In this document: positions 8,399 through 17,890 of the stretch, piece after piece
Numbering within the stretch: the stretch's first letter is position 1
Layout of the letters: each line of letters starts with the position of its first letter
Source of the DNA: QHVT01 sp036387915
Lineage (GTDB): Bacteria > Acidobacteriota > Thermoanaerobaculia > Gp7-AA8
Reading direction: 5' to 3'
Length of the DNA: 54,274 bases
NCBI GenBank assembly: GCA_036387915.1
Contig: DASVSV010000419.1
Coordinates: 1 to 54,274 of the forward strand
Position numbers and translations under genes: made by a program
Notes under the pieces: generated by a model
Databases searched by the model: none
The model's input: the letters and a program-made list of their open reading frames with translations, nothing else
Told to the model about the DNA's origin: nothing

Positions 8399-9139
8399 CT
8401 ACTTTTGCGTAGCAAGGATCGCGCTCGCCAGAAGTTCGTAGAGCTGTGAGAGTTGCGGCTCGCCGCGCAGCGCGTCGAGGTGGCTCTGCATCACCGCGCG
8501 GTCCCCGCGCGCGGCCGGACCGGTGAAGCGGCGTGCGTCGGTGTTGCCGCGCCAGTTCTCGATCGCGGACGTTGCCAGCGCGACCAGGTCTTCGCGCACG
8601 CCCGTCACGCCGGCGCGCTCCATCACCTGCTGCGCGATCTCCAGAGACGCGGCGACGTAGTTCGATCCGAACACCGCCGCCGCGTGGTACAGCGCCTTCT
8701 GCTCCGGAGCCACTTCGCAGAAGCGCGCCCCCACCGCCGCGGCGATGAGCTTCGCGGTGCGGCGATGCTCTCCCTCGAACACGAGCAGCGTGCCTTCGAG
8801 ATTGGACGGCTGTCCGACCGGCGGCAACGATTTCAGGGGATGCAGCGAGAAGCCGTCACGCTGCGCGAGCAGCGCGCCGCTGGCGTGGAACACCAGCGCC
8901 TCGGTCTCCGGCACCGCGGCCGCGCATTCAGGAATGGCCCGGTCGCTCACGGCGACGAGCAGCAGCTCCGATTCGGCGGCCAGATCGTTGAGGTCGAGAC
9001 GCGAGGTCTCGAGCAACTCCGCGATGTGGCTGTGCGACTCGTCGCGCAGCCAGACGCCGGAGAGCGGCCAGCCGATCCGCTTCCACGCGGAGCCGAATGC
9101 CCATGCGGCCCTGCCGCCGCCGAGGATGCCTAAGCGCAT
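8399..9139 (-). CDS. Rossmann-fold / DUF2520 domain protein
   Basis: A 246-residue protein opening with MRLGILGGGRAAWAFG, a dinucleotide-binding GxGxxxxxxG-type loop, in an arrangement like ProC or ketopantoate-reductase-type enzymes. A helical C-terminal DUF2520 domain follows (about residues 125-240, with LYHAAAVFGSNY and the segment FTGPAARGD). Family members are annotated as NAD(P)-binding oxidoreductase-like proteins of unknown reaction. The long in-frame upstream extension was rejected because it translates the antisense of the next gene and a low-complexity repeat; ATG 9139 begins the Rossmann fold. It is divergent from the small secreted protein gene. Confidence 0.8.
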   Translation of the reverse strand: MRLGILGGGRAAWAFGSAWKRIGWPLSGVWLRDESHSHIAELLETSRLDLNDLAAESELLLVAVSDRAIPECAAAVPETEALVFHASGALLAQRDGFSLHPLKSLPPVGQPSNLEGTLLVFEGEHRRTAKLIAAAVGARFCEVAPEQKALYHAAAVFGSNYVAASLEIAQQVMERAGVTGVREDLVALATSAIENWRGNTDARRFTGPAARGDRAVMQSHLDALRGEPQLSQLYELLASAILATQK

Positions 9140-9184
9140 GTGGTGGTGCCTGTTGCTGGTTGCTCGTTGCCCGTGCGGTACCGC

Positions 9185-9550
9185 ATGGGCCACACTGTAC
9201 GTGTGATCCGCACCGGCATCGTCATTCTCGCACTGCTGAGCTCCGCCGCGCTGGCCGCTCCTCCGACCACCTGCGGCGGAACGAGCGACTACGAGCGCGC
9301 CCTCTGCGCCTACCAGCGCCGCAATTTCCCCGAGGCCGAGCGCGGCTTTCGAGCGATCGTCGAGCGCCAGGTGCAGGACCCGCACACCATCCGGGCCATG
9401 TATTTCCTGGCCCGCACCCAGATGAAAACCGGCCACTTTGACGAGGCCTCGGCGATGCTCGTCAGAATCTACTCGCTCGATCCGGCGTTTTACGCGGTGT
9501 GGAACGGGGACTTTCTGCTCGGCGAGTGCCGGAAGGCGCTCGGAAAATGA
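9185..9550 (+). CDS. Small secreted protein with a TPR-like unit
   Basis: About 121 residues. A signal peptide (VIRTGIVILALLSSAALA) is followed by two cysteines (TTCGGTSDYERALCAYQRRNF) and helical text resembling one or two tetratricopeptide units (AERGFRAIV, ARTQMKTGHFDEASAMLVRIYSLDP). Its role is unknown; such proteins often scaffold envelope complexes. The start is uncertain: ATG 9185 is chosen, but GTG 9203, directly at the hydrophobic stretch, is as likely, and a GTG at 9140 is also in frame. No ribosome binding site stands out. Confidence 0.6.
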   Translation: MGHTVRVIRTGIVILALLSSAALAAPPTTCGGTSDYERALCAYQRRNFPEAERGFRAIVERQVQDPHTIRAMYFLARTQMKTGHFDEASAMLVRIYSLDPAFYAVWNGDFLLGECRKALGK

Positions 9551-9552
9551 GG

Positions 9553-9724
9553 GTTGCTGGTTTCTGGTTGCTAGTTGCTGGTGCAGCATCGGCTGAAGGC
9601 ACCAGTAACCAGTAACTAGTAACCAGCAACCAGACACGATTCACGTTGACCAGGTTGCTCATTACCAGTTGCTGGTGCAGCATCGCCTGAAGGCACCAGC
9701 AACCAGTAACCAGCAACCAGAAAC
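9553..9724. repeat. Low-complexity GTTGCTGGT/ACCAGCAAC inverted and direct repeats
   Basis: Runs of GGTTGCTGGTTTCTGGTTGC face runs of ACCAGTAACCAGCAACCAG. The block TTGCTGGTGCAGCATCGSCT, followed by GAAGGCACCAG, occurs twice. Related sequence lies at about 2190-2220 and 9148-9165. It could form a long hairpin. Confidence 0.85.
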
Positions 9725-9733
9725 GATTCTCTA

Positions 9734-11266
<1,533 letters not shown>

Positions 11267-11374
11267 TAAATCACTGTGTGGTAACGGTTTGCGGTGTTCA
11301 GCTTCGAACCCTGGCCCCGGATGTCCCAGAATGCCACAGTGACCCAAATCTCTTTCTCTCGGATTCACATCGTG

Positions 11375-11380
11375 TAAACT
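11375..11380 (+). promoter_or_regulatory. Possible -10 for the partner-switch genes
   Basis: TAAACT in CGTGTAAACT, about 95 nt before the small membrane protein gene. No sigma-54 -24/-12 box (TGGC-N7-TGC) was found between 11267 and 11476. Confidence 0.3.
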
Positions 11381-11475
11381 ACGCCGCGTCTTCAACTTAG
11401 GAGGATTCGAGCTGATCGGAACGCCGTGGCAGTCGCGTTGCTCTAGGGATGCCCCGAACAAAGAGGGGGCAAACC

Positions 11476-11646
11476 ATGAACAACGTCGCACAAACCCGCA
11501 GCACCCGGCTCGAAAACGTCCTTTCGACCAGCTACATCCTGCCCAGCATGCTCGCGCTGAACACCGTGGCGCTGCTGGCGCTCGACCAGCTCGGCGGCAT
11601 CCCGGCCTGGGTCAAGACGGCCGCCGCTCTCTTCCTCGCGTTCTAG
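11476..11646 (+). CDS. Tiny single-pass membrane protein
   Basis: A 56-residue protein with a polar N-terminus, a hydrophobic stretch (about residues 20-40, LPSMLALNTVALLALDQLGG) and a second short one at the end (VKTAAALFLAF). The ATG has a good AGAGGGGG ribosome binding site 6-7 nt upstream, which decides the start over ATG 11449. It sits 25 bases before the RsbW-like gene and is probably co-transcribed with it. No family is recognised; it may be a membrane anchor or adaptor for the partner-switch proteins, but that is conjecture. Confidence 0.55.
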   Translation: MNNVAQTRSTRLENVLSTSYILPSMLALNTVALLALDQLGGIPAWVKTAAALFLAF

Positions 11647-11671
11647 ACGGCTGCGCGCGGAGCACTTCGCC

Positions 11672-12109
11672 ATGACCGCCACGGCCGAACGCCAGATGGA
11701 GCTGACACTCCCAATGGTCCCGGACATCGAGATCGCAGCCGCGCGTGCGGCCGGCAATCTGGCGCGGGAGCTGGGGATGGCGTCGGAATCGATCGACGAG
11801 ATGGCCCACGCGATCATCGAGGCGTGCATCAACGCGAGGGAGCACTCCGGTAGCGCCGATCAACGCATCTATGTAAGAATCCGCGGCACTTCACTCGGCG
11901 AGGGTAACTCGCGCATCGACATCTGGATCACGGACCGCGGCAAGGGTTTCGATGTTTCCGAGGCGCGTACTCGCCGCCAGAAGCTCGGTGCCGCGCACAA
12001 GCGCGGGTGGGGCCTCCAGATCATCGAAGCCCACATGGACGAGGTCGGAATCTCCACTCGCCCGGACGGCACGACGATCCACATGGTCAAACACGGGAAG
12101 AGGTCATGA
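11672..12109 (+). CDS. RsbW-like ATP-binding protein (HATPase_c anti-sigma / serine kinase type)
   Basis: A 145-residue GHKL ATPase-fold protein. The N box is EACINAREHSG (50-60), G1 is DRGKGFD (88-94) and G2 is KRGWGLQII (110-118). These are the signatures of the RsbW/SpoIIAB family, which bind either a sigma factor or a STAS antagonist and phosphorylate the latter. The stop codon overlaps the STAS gene start by ATGA, so the pair is translationally coupled. No sigma factor gene is nearby, so the output target could be something else, including the AAA+ regulator upstream or an unlinked sigma factor. Confidence 0.85.
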   Translation: MTATAERQMELTLPMVPDIEIAAARAAGNLARELGMASESIDEMAHAIIEACINAREHSGSADQRIYVRIRGTSLGEGNSRIDIWITDRGKGFDVSEARTRRQKLGAAHKRGWGLQIIEAHMDEVGISTRPDGTTIHMVKHGKRS

Positions 12110-12459
12110 CAGACGAATTGAGAGTCGCCGTCGAACGCCGCGGCACGACCGGCGCGGTCCTCTACACGAAGGGCTACATCAACAACGTCGGCGGCGAAGA
12201 GATCGCCAACCGCGCCTACGAGCTGATGGACGAAGGCATGCGCTCGCTCCTGCTCAACCTGCGCGAGACCAAGATCGTCAACTCGATCGGCATCAGCATC
12301 CTCATCGAGATCATCGAGAAGATGATCGACAAGGGCGGCAAGATCGGCTTCTGCTGCCTCACTCCCGTTATCCACAAGACTTTCCAGATCATGGGTCTGG
12401 CCAACTACGCGTCCATCTACACGGATGAGGAGACGGCGCAGAGGGAAATGGGTCTGTGA
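12106..12459 (+). CDS. STAS domain anti-sigma-factor antagonist-like protein
   Basis: A 117-residue single STAS domain protein. In classical SpoIIAA/RsbV proteins the phosphorylated serine lies directly before a glycine (DSSG); the equivalent text here is IVNSIGISIL (residues 57-66). Ile occupies the canonical phospho-site, and the only nearby serine (S60) is one position earlier. It may therefore be phosphorylated at a shifted site or be regulated without phosphorylation. It is coupled to the kinase-like gene upstream, with a PP2C phosphatase gene downstream, completing a partner-switch set. Confidence 0.85.
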   Translation: MTDELRVAVERRGTTGAVLYTKGYINNVGGEEIANRAYELMDEGMRSLLLNLRETKIVNSIGISILIEIIEKMIDKGGKIGFCCLTPVIHKTFQIMGLANYASIYTDEETAQREMGL

Positions 12460-12462
12460 CGA

Positions 12463-12540
12463 GAGGAAAGAGAAAAGAGGAAAGAGGAAAGTGGCCGCGC
12501 CGAGCCCGCCTCTTTCCTCTTTCCTCTTTTCTCTTTCCTC
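12463..12540. repeat. Perfect 29-bp polypurine/polypyrimidine inverted repeat
   Basis: Arms 12463-12491 (GAGGAAAGAG units) and 12512-12540 (the exact complement) around a 20-nt loop. This could make a very stable RNA hairpin or a triplex-prone DNA structure between the STAS and phosphatase genes. It lacks a following U-run, so it is not a classical terminator. Confidence 0.95.
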
Positions 12541-12554
12541 CGCGCCGCTTCTGA

Positions 12555-12560
12555 TAACCT
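12555..12560 (+). promoter_or_regulatory. TAnnnT hexamer before the PP2C phosphatase gene
   Basis: TAACCT in CTGATAACCT, 9 nt before the ATG. Only a C-rich stretch lies between, with no ribosome binding site. Confidence 0.45.
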
Positions 12561-12569
12561 CCCCCTCCC

Positions 12570-14204
12570 ATGCCCCAGGTCCATCGCTTCGCCGAGTTCG
12601 TGCACGAGCTCCAGCAACTGGAGCGCATGTCGATCGGGGCACACGGGACGCAGATCCTCGACGCCTTCGCCCGGCACACGCGTTTCGATTCCGGCGCGCT
12701 CTATCTGCGCGACGGCCGCGGCAGCGATCTGAAACTGGCCGCCAAGTCGCTGCAATGCGTCGCACCCGAGATCCTCAGCGTCGACATGCGTGCCGAAGAC
12801 TCGGTCCTGCCTTCGCCGGCCGTGGTCGTGGCGCTGCAGTCGCATCGTGAAGCGGTCGGATTGCTCGCGCTCTCCACGCCGCGGATCGACGATTCGATGG
12901 AGGACGACGTCGCCTTCGTCCGCGCCGGCGCGGCGTTCCTCTCGACTCTGCTCACGAACCAGCGGCTGATGCAGGAGACGCGGGAAGGCGATTTCCAGCT
13001 CAAGTACCGCCTGTGGGAGCTCGAGTCGCTGTACGACATCGGCCTCTCCATCGCCTCGACCCTCAACGTCGACGAGCTCGCGGACGCGATCCTCTTCCGC
13101 ATGATCTCGCTGACGAATGCGCGCCGCGCGGCGCTCTTCCTTCGCGAAGACCAGTCCTTCCGCCTCTATCGCTCCTTCGGCGACGTGCGCGAGGACTTCC
13201 TCAACGCCGAGCTGGGCGAGCAGCTCATCCGCGAAGGAAAGCCGCTCGCCTTCGAGGGCGACAGCGCCTGTCTCTTTCCCGATTGCATGACCTTCGTCGC
13301 CGTCCCGATCAAGGGGAGCAACGACGCCGTGATCGGCGTGCTCGCCGCGGCGGATCGCGAGACGCGCGAGGGGGGCATCGGCGCGTTCGAGGCCAACGAG
13401 TTGCGCCTGCTGGCGCTCTTCGCGAACCAGGTCGCCATCGCGCTCGAGAACGCGCGCCTGCACCGTGACGCGCTGGAGAAGCAGGCCATGCAGCGCGACC
13501 TCGAGCTGGCCGCGACCATCCAGGGCGCCATTCTGCCGAAGAGCATCCCGCGGGTGGACGGCATCGAGATCGCCGCGTTGTCGCGCCCCGCGCGCCAGGT
13601 CGGCGGCGACTACCACGCGTTCTTCGTCCGTGACGGCGTCCTCATCGCGCTGGTCGCCGACGTGGCCGGCAAGTCCATCCCGGCGGCGCTGCTCGTGTCG
13701 GCGCTGCATGCGGTCGTGCAGCTGCTGTTCGCCGAGGGGCGGGGGCTGGGGGAGGTGGCGACGGAGCTCAACCGCCACATCCACAACTGGTCGGCCGAGA
13801 ACAAGTTCATCACCATGATCATGGTCGCCATCGACCGCGAGCACGGGAACGTCCAGTACGTGAACGCCGGCCACAACCCCGGCTATCTGATCGTCGACGG
13901 AAAGCTGGAGCAGCTCAAGTCGCAGGGGCTGCCGATCGGCATCCTGCCGAACTCGCGGTACGTGGCCACGACCCGTGCCTTTCCGGCCGGCTCGTGCGCG
14001 GTGCTCTACAGCGACGGCATCACCGAGGCCGAGGACATTGCGGACGAGGAGTTCGGGAACGAGCGCCTGGAGGCGCTCCTCGAACAGCACGTCGGGTACA
14101 GCGCGGAACTGATCCGCGACCAGATCGCCACCGCGGTCGATTCCTTCGTCGGCGAGGCGCCGCAGAAGGACGACGAGACCATTGTGATCGTGCAGCGTAT
14201 ATAA
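12570..14204 (+). CDS. Double-GAF PP2C (SpoIIE/RsbU-type) serine phosphatase
   Basis: A 544-residue cytoplasmic protein with no membrane segments. GAF domain 1 spans about 25-130 and GAF domain 2 about 165-300, followed by a coiled linker (LEKQAMQRDLELAATIQGAILP) typical of RsbU-like enzymes. The PP2C domain (330-544) shows the metal-binding residues in GGDY (345-348), DVAGKS (364-369), SDGITE (481-486) and QKDDETIV (532-539). It probably dephosphorylates the STAS protein encoded just upstream in response to ligands or redox state sensed by the GAF domains. It may have its own promoter, because a strong hairpin separates it from the STAS gene. Confidence 0.9.
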   Translation: MPQVHRFAEFVHELQQLERMSIGAHGTQILDAFARHTRFDSGALYLRDGRGSDLKLAAKSLQCVAPEILSVDMRAEDSVLPSPAVVVALQSHREAVGLLALSTPRIDDSMEDDVAFVRAGAAFLSTLLTNQRLMQETREGDFQLKYRLWELESLYDIGLSIASTLNVDELADAILFRMISLTNARRAALFLREDQSFRLYRSFGDVREDFLNAELGEQLIREGKPLAFEGDSACLFPDCMTFVAVPIKGSNDAVIGVLAAADRETREGGIGAFEANELRLLALFANQVAIALENARLHRDALEKQAMQRDLELAATIQGAILPKSIPRVDGIEIAALSRPARQVGGDYHAFFVRDGVLIALVADVAGKSIPAALLVSALHAVVQLLFAEGRGLGEVATELNRHIHNWSAENKFITMIMVAIDREHGNVQYVNAGHNPGYLIVDGKLEQLKSQGLPIGILPNSRYVATTRAFPAGSCAVLYSDGITEAEDIADEEFGNERLEALLEQHVGYSAELIRDQIATAVDSFVGEAPQKDDETIVIVQRI

Positions 14205-14221
14205 CGGCAGGGAGGCCTCTC

Positions 14222-14761
14222 ATGAAGACACTGGCGTTGGTGTTCACGTTGTTTGCGTCTACGGCATCCATCCAGTTCGACACCTCGAAGCTGCCGGTCG
14301 GCGGCGTCGACGCGAAGTTCGCCGGCAGCCGCCGCGTCACGGTCGAGCGGACCGCCACGGCGACCATCGTCCGCGTCGAGGAAGGGGAACGCGTCGACAC
14401 GCTGACGATGGTTCGCGAGAACGATCAGGTCGAGAAGATCATCACGGCGAACAACGGCAAGGTCCGTCCGTTCATCGCCATGGAACGCCCGAAGGTGATC
14501 GTCGACGGTCTCGACCTCGAGCCGTACCTCAACGGCGCGGCAGGTGTGCCCAGCGAAACCATCCAGCGCTTGCCTTCGAAGAAGCGCACCGACCGCTACG
14601 AGCGCTCGCCGATGGCCCAGCGCGAATACGTCTGCCCGAAGGACGGCGCCGTGCTGCGCGTCCCGACGAACGCCAAGGCGACGGCGTTCGCCTGCCCGCT
14701 CGACGGCACCCCGATGGAAGCCGGCATCGGCCCCAACCAGAAGTACTGGCGCGTCGAGTAG
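14222..14761 (+). CDS. Secreted protein with paired CPxDG (zinc-ribbon-like) motifs
   Basis: A 179-residue protein starting with a signal peptide (MKTLALVFTLFASTASI) after a GGGAGG ribosome binding site. The middle is polar, with no recognised domain. The C-terminus carries CPKDGAVLRV and CPLDGTPMEAG, two CPxDG knuckles about 20 residues apart that look like a small metal-binding ribbon. The gene follows the phosphatase by 17 bases and may be read through from it, but its function is unknown. Confidence 0.65.
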   Translation: MKTLALVFTLFASTASIQFDTSKLPVGGVDAKFAGSRRVTVERTATATIVRVEEGERVDTLTMVRENDQVEKIITANNGKVRPFIAMERPKVIVDGLDLEPYLNGAAGVPSETIQRLPSKKRTDRYERSPMAQREYVCPKDGAVLRVPTNAKATAFACPLDGTPMEAGIGPNQKYWRVE

Positions 14762-14794
14762 CGGGCGCTTTCACTGCGCCCGCGCAAAGAGGAG

Positions 14795-14944
14795 ACGACC
14801 GGGGGCCTCCGGCGGGCCGGTACGACCGGCAGCGCTGATTGACCCCAGTCTTCGCGCCAACACGTGTTTGGTCGACGGGCGTGCATTCAGGCTAGGCCAA
14901 GCAGCGCCGCCGGTCGCACCGGCCCGCCGGAGGCCCCTCGTCGT
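14795..14944. repeat. R1 palindromic intergenic element, copy 3
   Basis: Same arms and core orientation as the copy at 5360. It lies between convergent genes. Confidence 0.9.
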
Positions 14945-14970
14945 TCCTCTACGTCGGCGAAACGAGAGCG

Positions 14971-15726
14971 TTAGCGCCTGGTTACGAACGCGGCGATGCG
15001 ATCCTTCGCGTCCTGGGACTGGAAGCAGCCGAGCTGGTGCTCGGCCTCGAGCTCGAGTTGCGCGCGGAGGTCGTTCGCACCGGCTGCGTTCACGGCGCGT
15101 TTGGTTCCGGCGGCGGCGAGCGGTGGCGCGGCGGCGAATGTGCGCGCGAGCTGCTCGGTTTCCGAGGGCAGGTCGGCGACGACGCGATCGACCATCCCGA
15201 TGGCCAGTGCTTCCGCGGCGTCGATCATCCGTCCGGAGAGCATCAGCTCCAGCGCCCGCGCGCGGCCGACGAGGCGGGGCAGGAGCCACGTGCCGCCCCA
15301 GTCGGGATGGAGGCCGATGCGCACGAACGACTCGCTGAGCTTCGCCTGCTCCGCGGCGATGCGGTAATCGCAGGCGAGGGCGAGATTGCAGCCCGCGCCC
15401 GCGGCCACGCCGTTGATCGCGGCGATGACCGGCTTCGGCATCGTGGCGATCTGCAGGATCACGTCGCGTCCCGCGTCCAGCAGCTTGCGGAACGAGGCCA
15501 GGTCGCCGCTCTGCTGCAGTGAGGCCATGTACTCCACGTCGCCGCCGGCGCAGAACGCGCGTCCCGCGCCGGTGATCACCACCACGCGCACGTCGTCATC
15601 GCTCTCGCTCGCACGCAGCGCGTCGAGCAGGTCCTCCCGCATCGTGCCGGTGAAGGCGTTCAGTTTGTCGGGACGGTTCAGGGTGATCGTGGCGACGGCG
15701 TCGCGCGTGGTGCGCTCGATGAACAT
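14971..15726 (-). CDS. Enoyl-CoA hydratase/isomerase family protein (PaaG-like)
   Basis: A 251-residue crotonase-fold protein. The oxyanion-hole segments are AFCAGGDV (58-64) and NGVAAGAGCNLALACDY (105-121). The catalytic glutamates of classical hydratases are not conserved; instead there is GLHPDWGGTWLLPRLVG with Asp142, matching the PaaG isomerase subgroup that uses an aspartate. It therefore probably isomerises or rearranges an acyl-CoA rather than hydrating it. No other beta-oxidation or phenylacetate genes are nearby. TAAACT lies 7 nt before the ATG, back to back with the promoter hexamer of the divergent PAP2 gene. Confidence 0.85.
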   Translation of the reverse strand: MFIERTTRDAVATITLNRPDKLNAFTGTMREDLLDALRASESDDDVRVVVITGAGRAFCAGGDVEYMASLQQSGDLASFRKLLDAGRDVILQIATMPKPVIAAINGVAAGAGCNLALACDYRIAAEQAKLSESFVRIGLHPDWGGTWLLPRLVGRARALELMLSGRMIDAAEALAIGMVDRVVADLPSETEQLARTFAAAPPLAAAGTKRAVNAAGANDLRAQLELEAEHQLGCFQSQDAKDRIAAFVTRR

Positions 15727-15733
15727 GCGCGAG

Positions 15734-15743
15734 AGTTTATGAT
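15734..15743. promoter_or_regulatory. Overlapping divergent TAnnnT hexamers
   Basis: TAAACT on the minus strand (15734-15739), 7 nt before the isomerase ATG, overlaps TATGAT on the plus strand (15738-15743), 8 nt before the PAP2 TTG. Only one of the two promoters could be occupied at a time. Confidence 0.45.
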
Positions 15744-15751
15744 CGCGCCAC

Positions 15752-16732
15752 TTGAAACGGCCCTACTTCTTCGAGCTGTTCGTCGCGCTGAACCTCATCG
15801 CCATCGTCGCGCTGGCGTGGAGGAGCCTGCCGATCGTCGGCTCGCCGCTGAAGAGCATCAGCGGCCTGCTGGCGTCGATCGCGACGCAGGCCCTCGCCGG
15901 AGTGGCCGTGCGCGGCGTCATCGCGCTGATCCGCCGCGACCGCGAATATTTTCGAATCATCCGCAGCCGCCAGTGGCTCACCGACACAGCCCGCATGATC
16001 GTCGGCGCGTCGCTGATCATCTTCACGTACGGCTGGATCAAGCTGGTCGTGCCCGTCTACCACCCGCGGCTCTTCGACCAGGAGCTGTGGGATCTCGACC
16101 AGACGCTCTTCCTCGGCGCGGCGCCGACGATTCTCTTTCTGGACCTCTTCGACAGCCCGGCGTTCCTGCGCGCCATCGACTGGTCGTACGCGAACATCTT
16201 CTTTCTCAGCACCGTCATCGCCATGGCGTACTTTCTGTCGGAGCCGAGCCGCCGCATCCGCATCGCCTTCGCCAACGGCTATGCGCTGATGTGGCTGATC
16301 GGCGCCTGGCTGTACATGCTCGTGCCGTCGCTGGGGCCGGCCTACCGCTTCCCGGACCTCTGGCTGGTGCACGGCGAGTCGTTGCGTACGACGCAAAGAT
16401 TTCAGGCGCTGCTGATGAAGAATTACCGCAACGTGCTGACCTTCGCCTCCGGTCAGACCATCGGCGGCACGACCATCGTCTTCGGCATCGGCGCGTTTCC
16501 CAGCCTGCACGTGGCGGCGCAGATGTACGTCTTTCTCTGGATGCGCCGTCTCTGGACTTCCGGCGAAGTGATCTTCGCGATTTTCGTGATCGTGATCTTC
16601 CTCGGCTCGATGATCACCGGCTGGCACTACTTCGTCGACGGCGTGGCCGGCCTTCTGCTCGCGCTCGCCTGCTACGTGCCCGTGGCGCGAAGTGCGAAGC
16701 TCTCGCGCTTTCTGGAACTTCGGCGCCGCTGA
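15752..16732 (+). CDS. PAP2-superfamily membrane protein (inositol-phosphorylceramide-synthase-like)
   Basis: A 326-residue protein with about six hydrophobic segments. The PAP2 active-site blocks are present as GIGAFPSLHVAAQMYVFLW, with the first catalytic His in SLH, and GSMITGWHYFVDGVAG, with the second His and Asp. The layout, with phosphatase motifs near the C-terminus after an extended hydrophobic N-terminus, resembles lipid phosphatase/phosphotransferase proteins of the PAP2_3 type. The substrate is probably a phospholipid or polyprenyl phosphate. The start is a TTG, preceded by TATGAT; an ATG 13 bases upstream is in another frame. Confidence 0.85.
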   Translation: MKRPYFFELFVALNLIAIVALAWRSLPIVGSPLKSISGLLASIATQALAGVAVRGVIALIRRDREYFRIIRSRQWLTDTARMIVGASLIIFTYGWIKLVVPVYHPRLFDQELWDLDQTLFLGAAPTILFLDLFDSPAFLRAIDWSYANIFFLSTVIAMAYFLSEPSRRIRIAFANGYALMWLIGAWLYMLVPSLGPAYRFPDLWLVHGESLRTTQRFQALLMKNYRNVLTFASGQTIGGTTIVFGIGAFPSLHVAAQMYVFLWMRRLWTSGEVIFAIFVIVIFLGSMITGWHYFVDGVAGLLLALACYVPVARSAKLSRFLELRRR

Positions 16733-16748
16733 CGCTGTTTTTCCACGC

Positions 16749-17855
16749 ATGGCTGCCACCGAAACCACCCTCGGCGCTGTGCTCTCCGAACGAACCGTCG
16801 AAGGCGAACTGTACGAAAAACTGGAGAAAAACGCGGTTCGCTGCTTCGCATGCGGCCACCGCTGCAAGATCCTCGACGGACTGAAGGGGATCTGCAAAGT
16901 GCGCTACAACGAGTCGGGCGTGCTGAAGGTGCCGCGCGGCTACGTCGCGGCGCTGCAGGTCGACCCGATCGAGAAGAAACCGTTCTTCCACGCCTATCCC
17001 GGTGCGCTGGCGCTCTCGTTCGGCATGCTCGGCTGCGACTACCACTGCGGCTACTGCCAGAACTGGGTCACCTCCCAGGCTTTGCGCGATCCGCTGGCCG
17101 TCGCACCTCCGCGTGACGTCGAGCCGGCGGAGCTCGTGCGGCTCGCGAAGCAGCACGGCGCGAAGGTCATCACCTCGACCTACAACGAGCCGCTCATCAC
17201 CTCGGAGTGGGCCGTCGAAGTGTTTCGCGAGGCGAAAAAAGAGGGGCTGATCTGTTCGTACGTCTCGAACGGAAACGGCACCCCGGAAGTGCTCGACTAC
17301 ATCGCTCCGTACATCACCATGTACAAGGTCGACCTCAAGGGCTTTCACGACCGCCACTACCGCGACCTCGGCGGCGTGCTGCAGCCGGTGCTCGACACGA
17401 TCGTCGGCCTCAAGCAGCGCGGCATCTGGGTCGAGATCGTCACGCTGGTCATCCCCGGCTTCAACGACTCCGACGAAGAGCTGACCGGCATCGCCGAGTT
17501 CCTGGCGGGCGTCGACCGCGACATCCCGTGGCACATCACCGCGTACCACGAGGATTACAAGATGAACAATCCGGCCACGCAGACTTCGCACTTGCTGCGC
17601 GCGTACGAGATCGGCAAGCGCGCCGGGCTGCGCTACATCTATCCCGGCAACATCCCCGGCGCGTTCGGCGACAAGGAAGGCACGCGCTGCCCGTCGTGCA
17701 CCGCGCTGGTCATCGGGCGCACAGGATTCCGCGTCACTTCGTATCGCCTCGTGGACGGCAACTGCCCCGAGTGCGCGACGCCGATTCCGGGCATCTGGGA
17801 CGGGTCGGCCGAAGTCGGACGGAGCGGCATTCCGCGCCCCGTGTGGCTGTCGTGA
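16749..17855 (+). CDS. amrS: AmmeMemoRadiSam-type radical SAM enzyme
   Basis: A 368-residue radical SAM protein. The 4Fe-4S motif is GCDYHCGYCQNW (C96, C100, C103). Upstream is a cysteine cluster, CFACGHRCKI with a further Cys at about 49, and near the C-terminus are two CPxC knuckles (CPSC and CPEC). This is the conserved plan of the radical SAM member of the AmmeMemoRadiSam system. In other genomes it accompanies Memo and AMMECR1 proteins, sometimes fused; neither is present in this window, so it is unlinked here. The reaction is unknown. The start at 16749 gives the usual N-terminus, and the in-frame upstream codons overlap the PAP2 gene end. Confidence 0.88.
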   Translation: MAATETTLGAVLSERTVEGELYEKLEKNAVRCFACGHRCKILDGLKGICKVRYNESGVLKVPRGYVAALQVDPIEKKPFFHAYPGALALSFGMLGCDYHCGYCQNWVTSQALRDPLAVAPPRDVEPAELVRLAKQHGAKVITSTYNEPLITSEWAVEVFREAKKEGLICSYVSNGNGTPEVLDYIAPYITMYKVDLKGFHDRHYRDLGGVLQPVLDTIVGLKQRGIWVEIVTLVIPGFNDSDEELTGIAEFLAGVDRDIPWHITAYHEDYKMNNPATQTSHLLRAYEIGKRAGLRYIYPGNIPGAFGDKEGTRCPSCTALVIGRTGFRVTSYRLVDGNCPECATPIPGIWDGSAEVGRSGIPRPVWLS

Positions 17856-17874
17856 GCGGCGGCGTGCATCGTGC

Positions 17875-17880
17875 TACGCT
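17875..17880 (+). promoter_or_regulatory. TAnnnT hexamer before the Rieske gene
   Basis: TACGCT in GTGCTACGCT, 10 nt before the ATG, with no ribosome binding site. Confidence 0.45.
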
Positions 17881-17890
17881 TCGCGCCCGC

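Noticed and set aside
7144..8412. A 422-residue plus-strand frame opposite mglA
   Set aside because: Shadow of the GC-rich GTPase gene and its EP repeats; no recognisable domain.
9140..9637. Upstream extension of the DUF2520 gene to about 9637
   Set aside because: It translates the antisense of the small secreted protein gene and a low-complexity repeat.
12463..12540. The polypurine inverted repeat as a rho-independent terminator
   Set aside because: No U-run follows and the arms are far longer and simpler than a terminator stem.
12417..14090. A 557-residue minus-strand frame opposite the PP2C phosphatase
   Set aside because: Antisense shadow; the plus strand has complete GAF and PP2C motifs.
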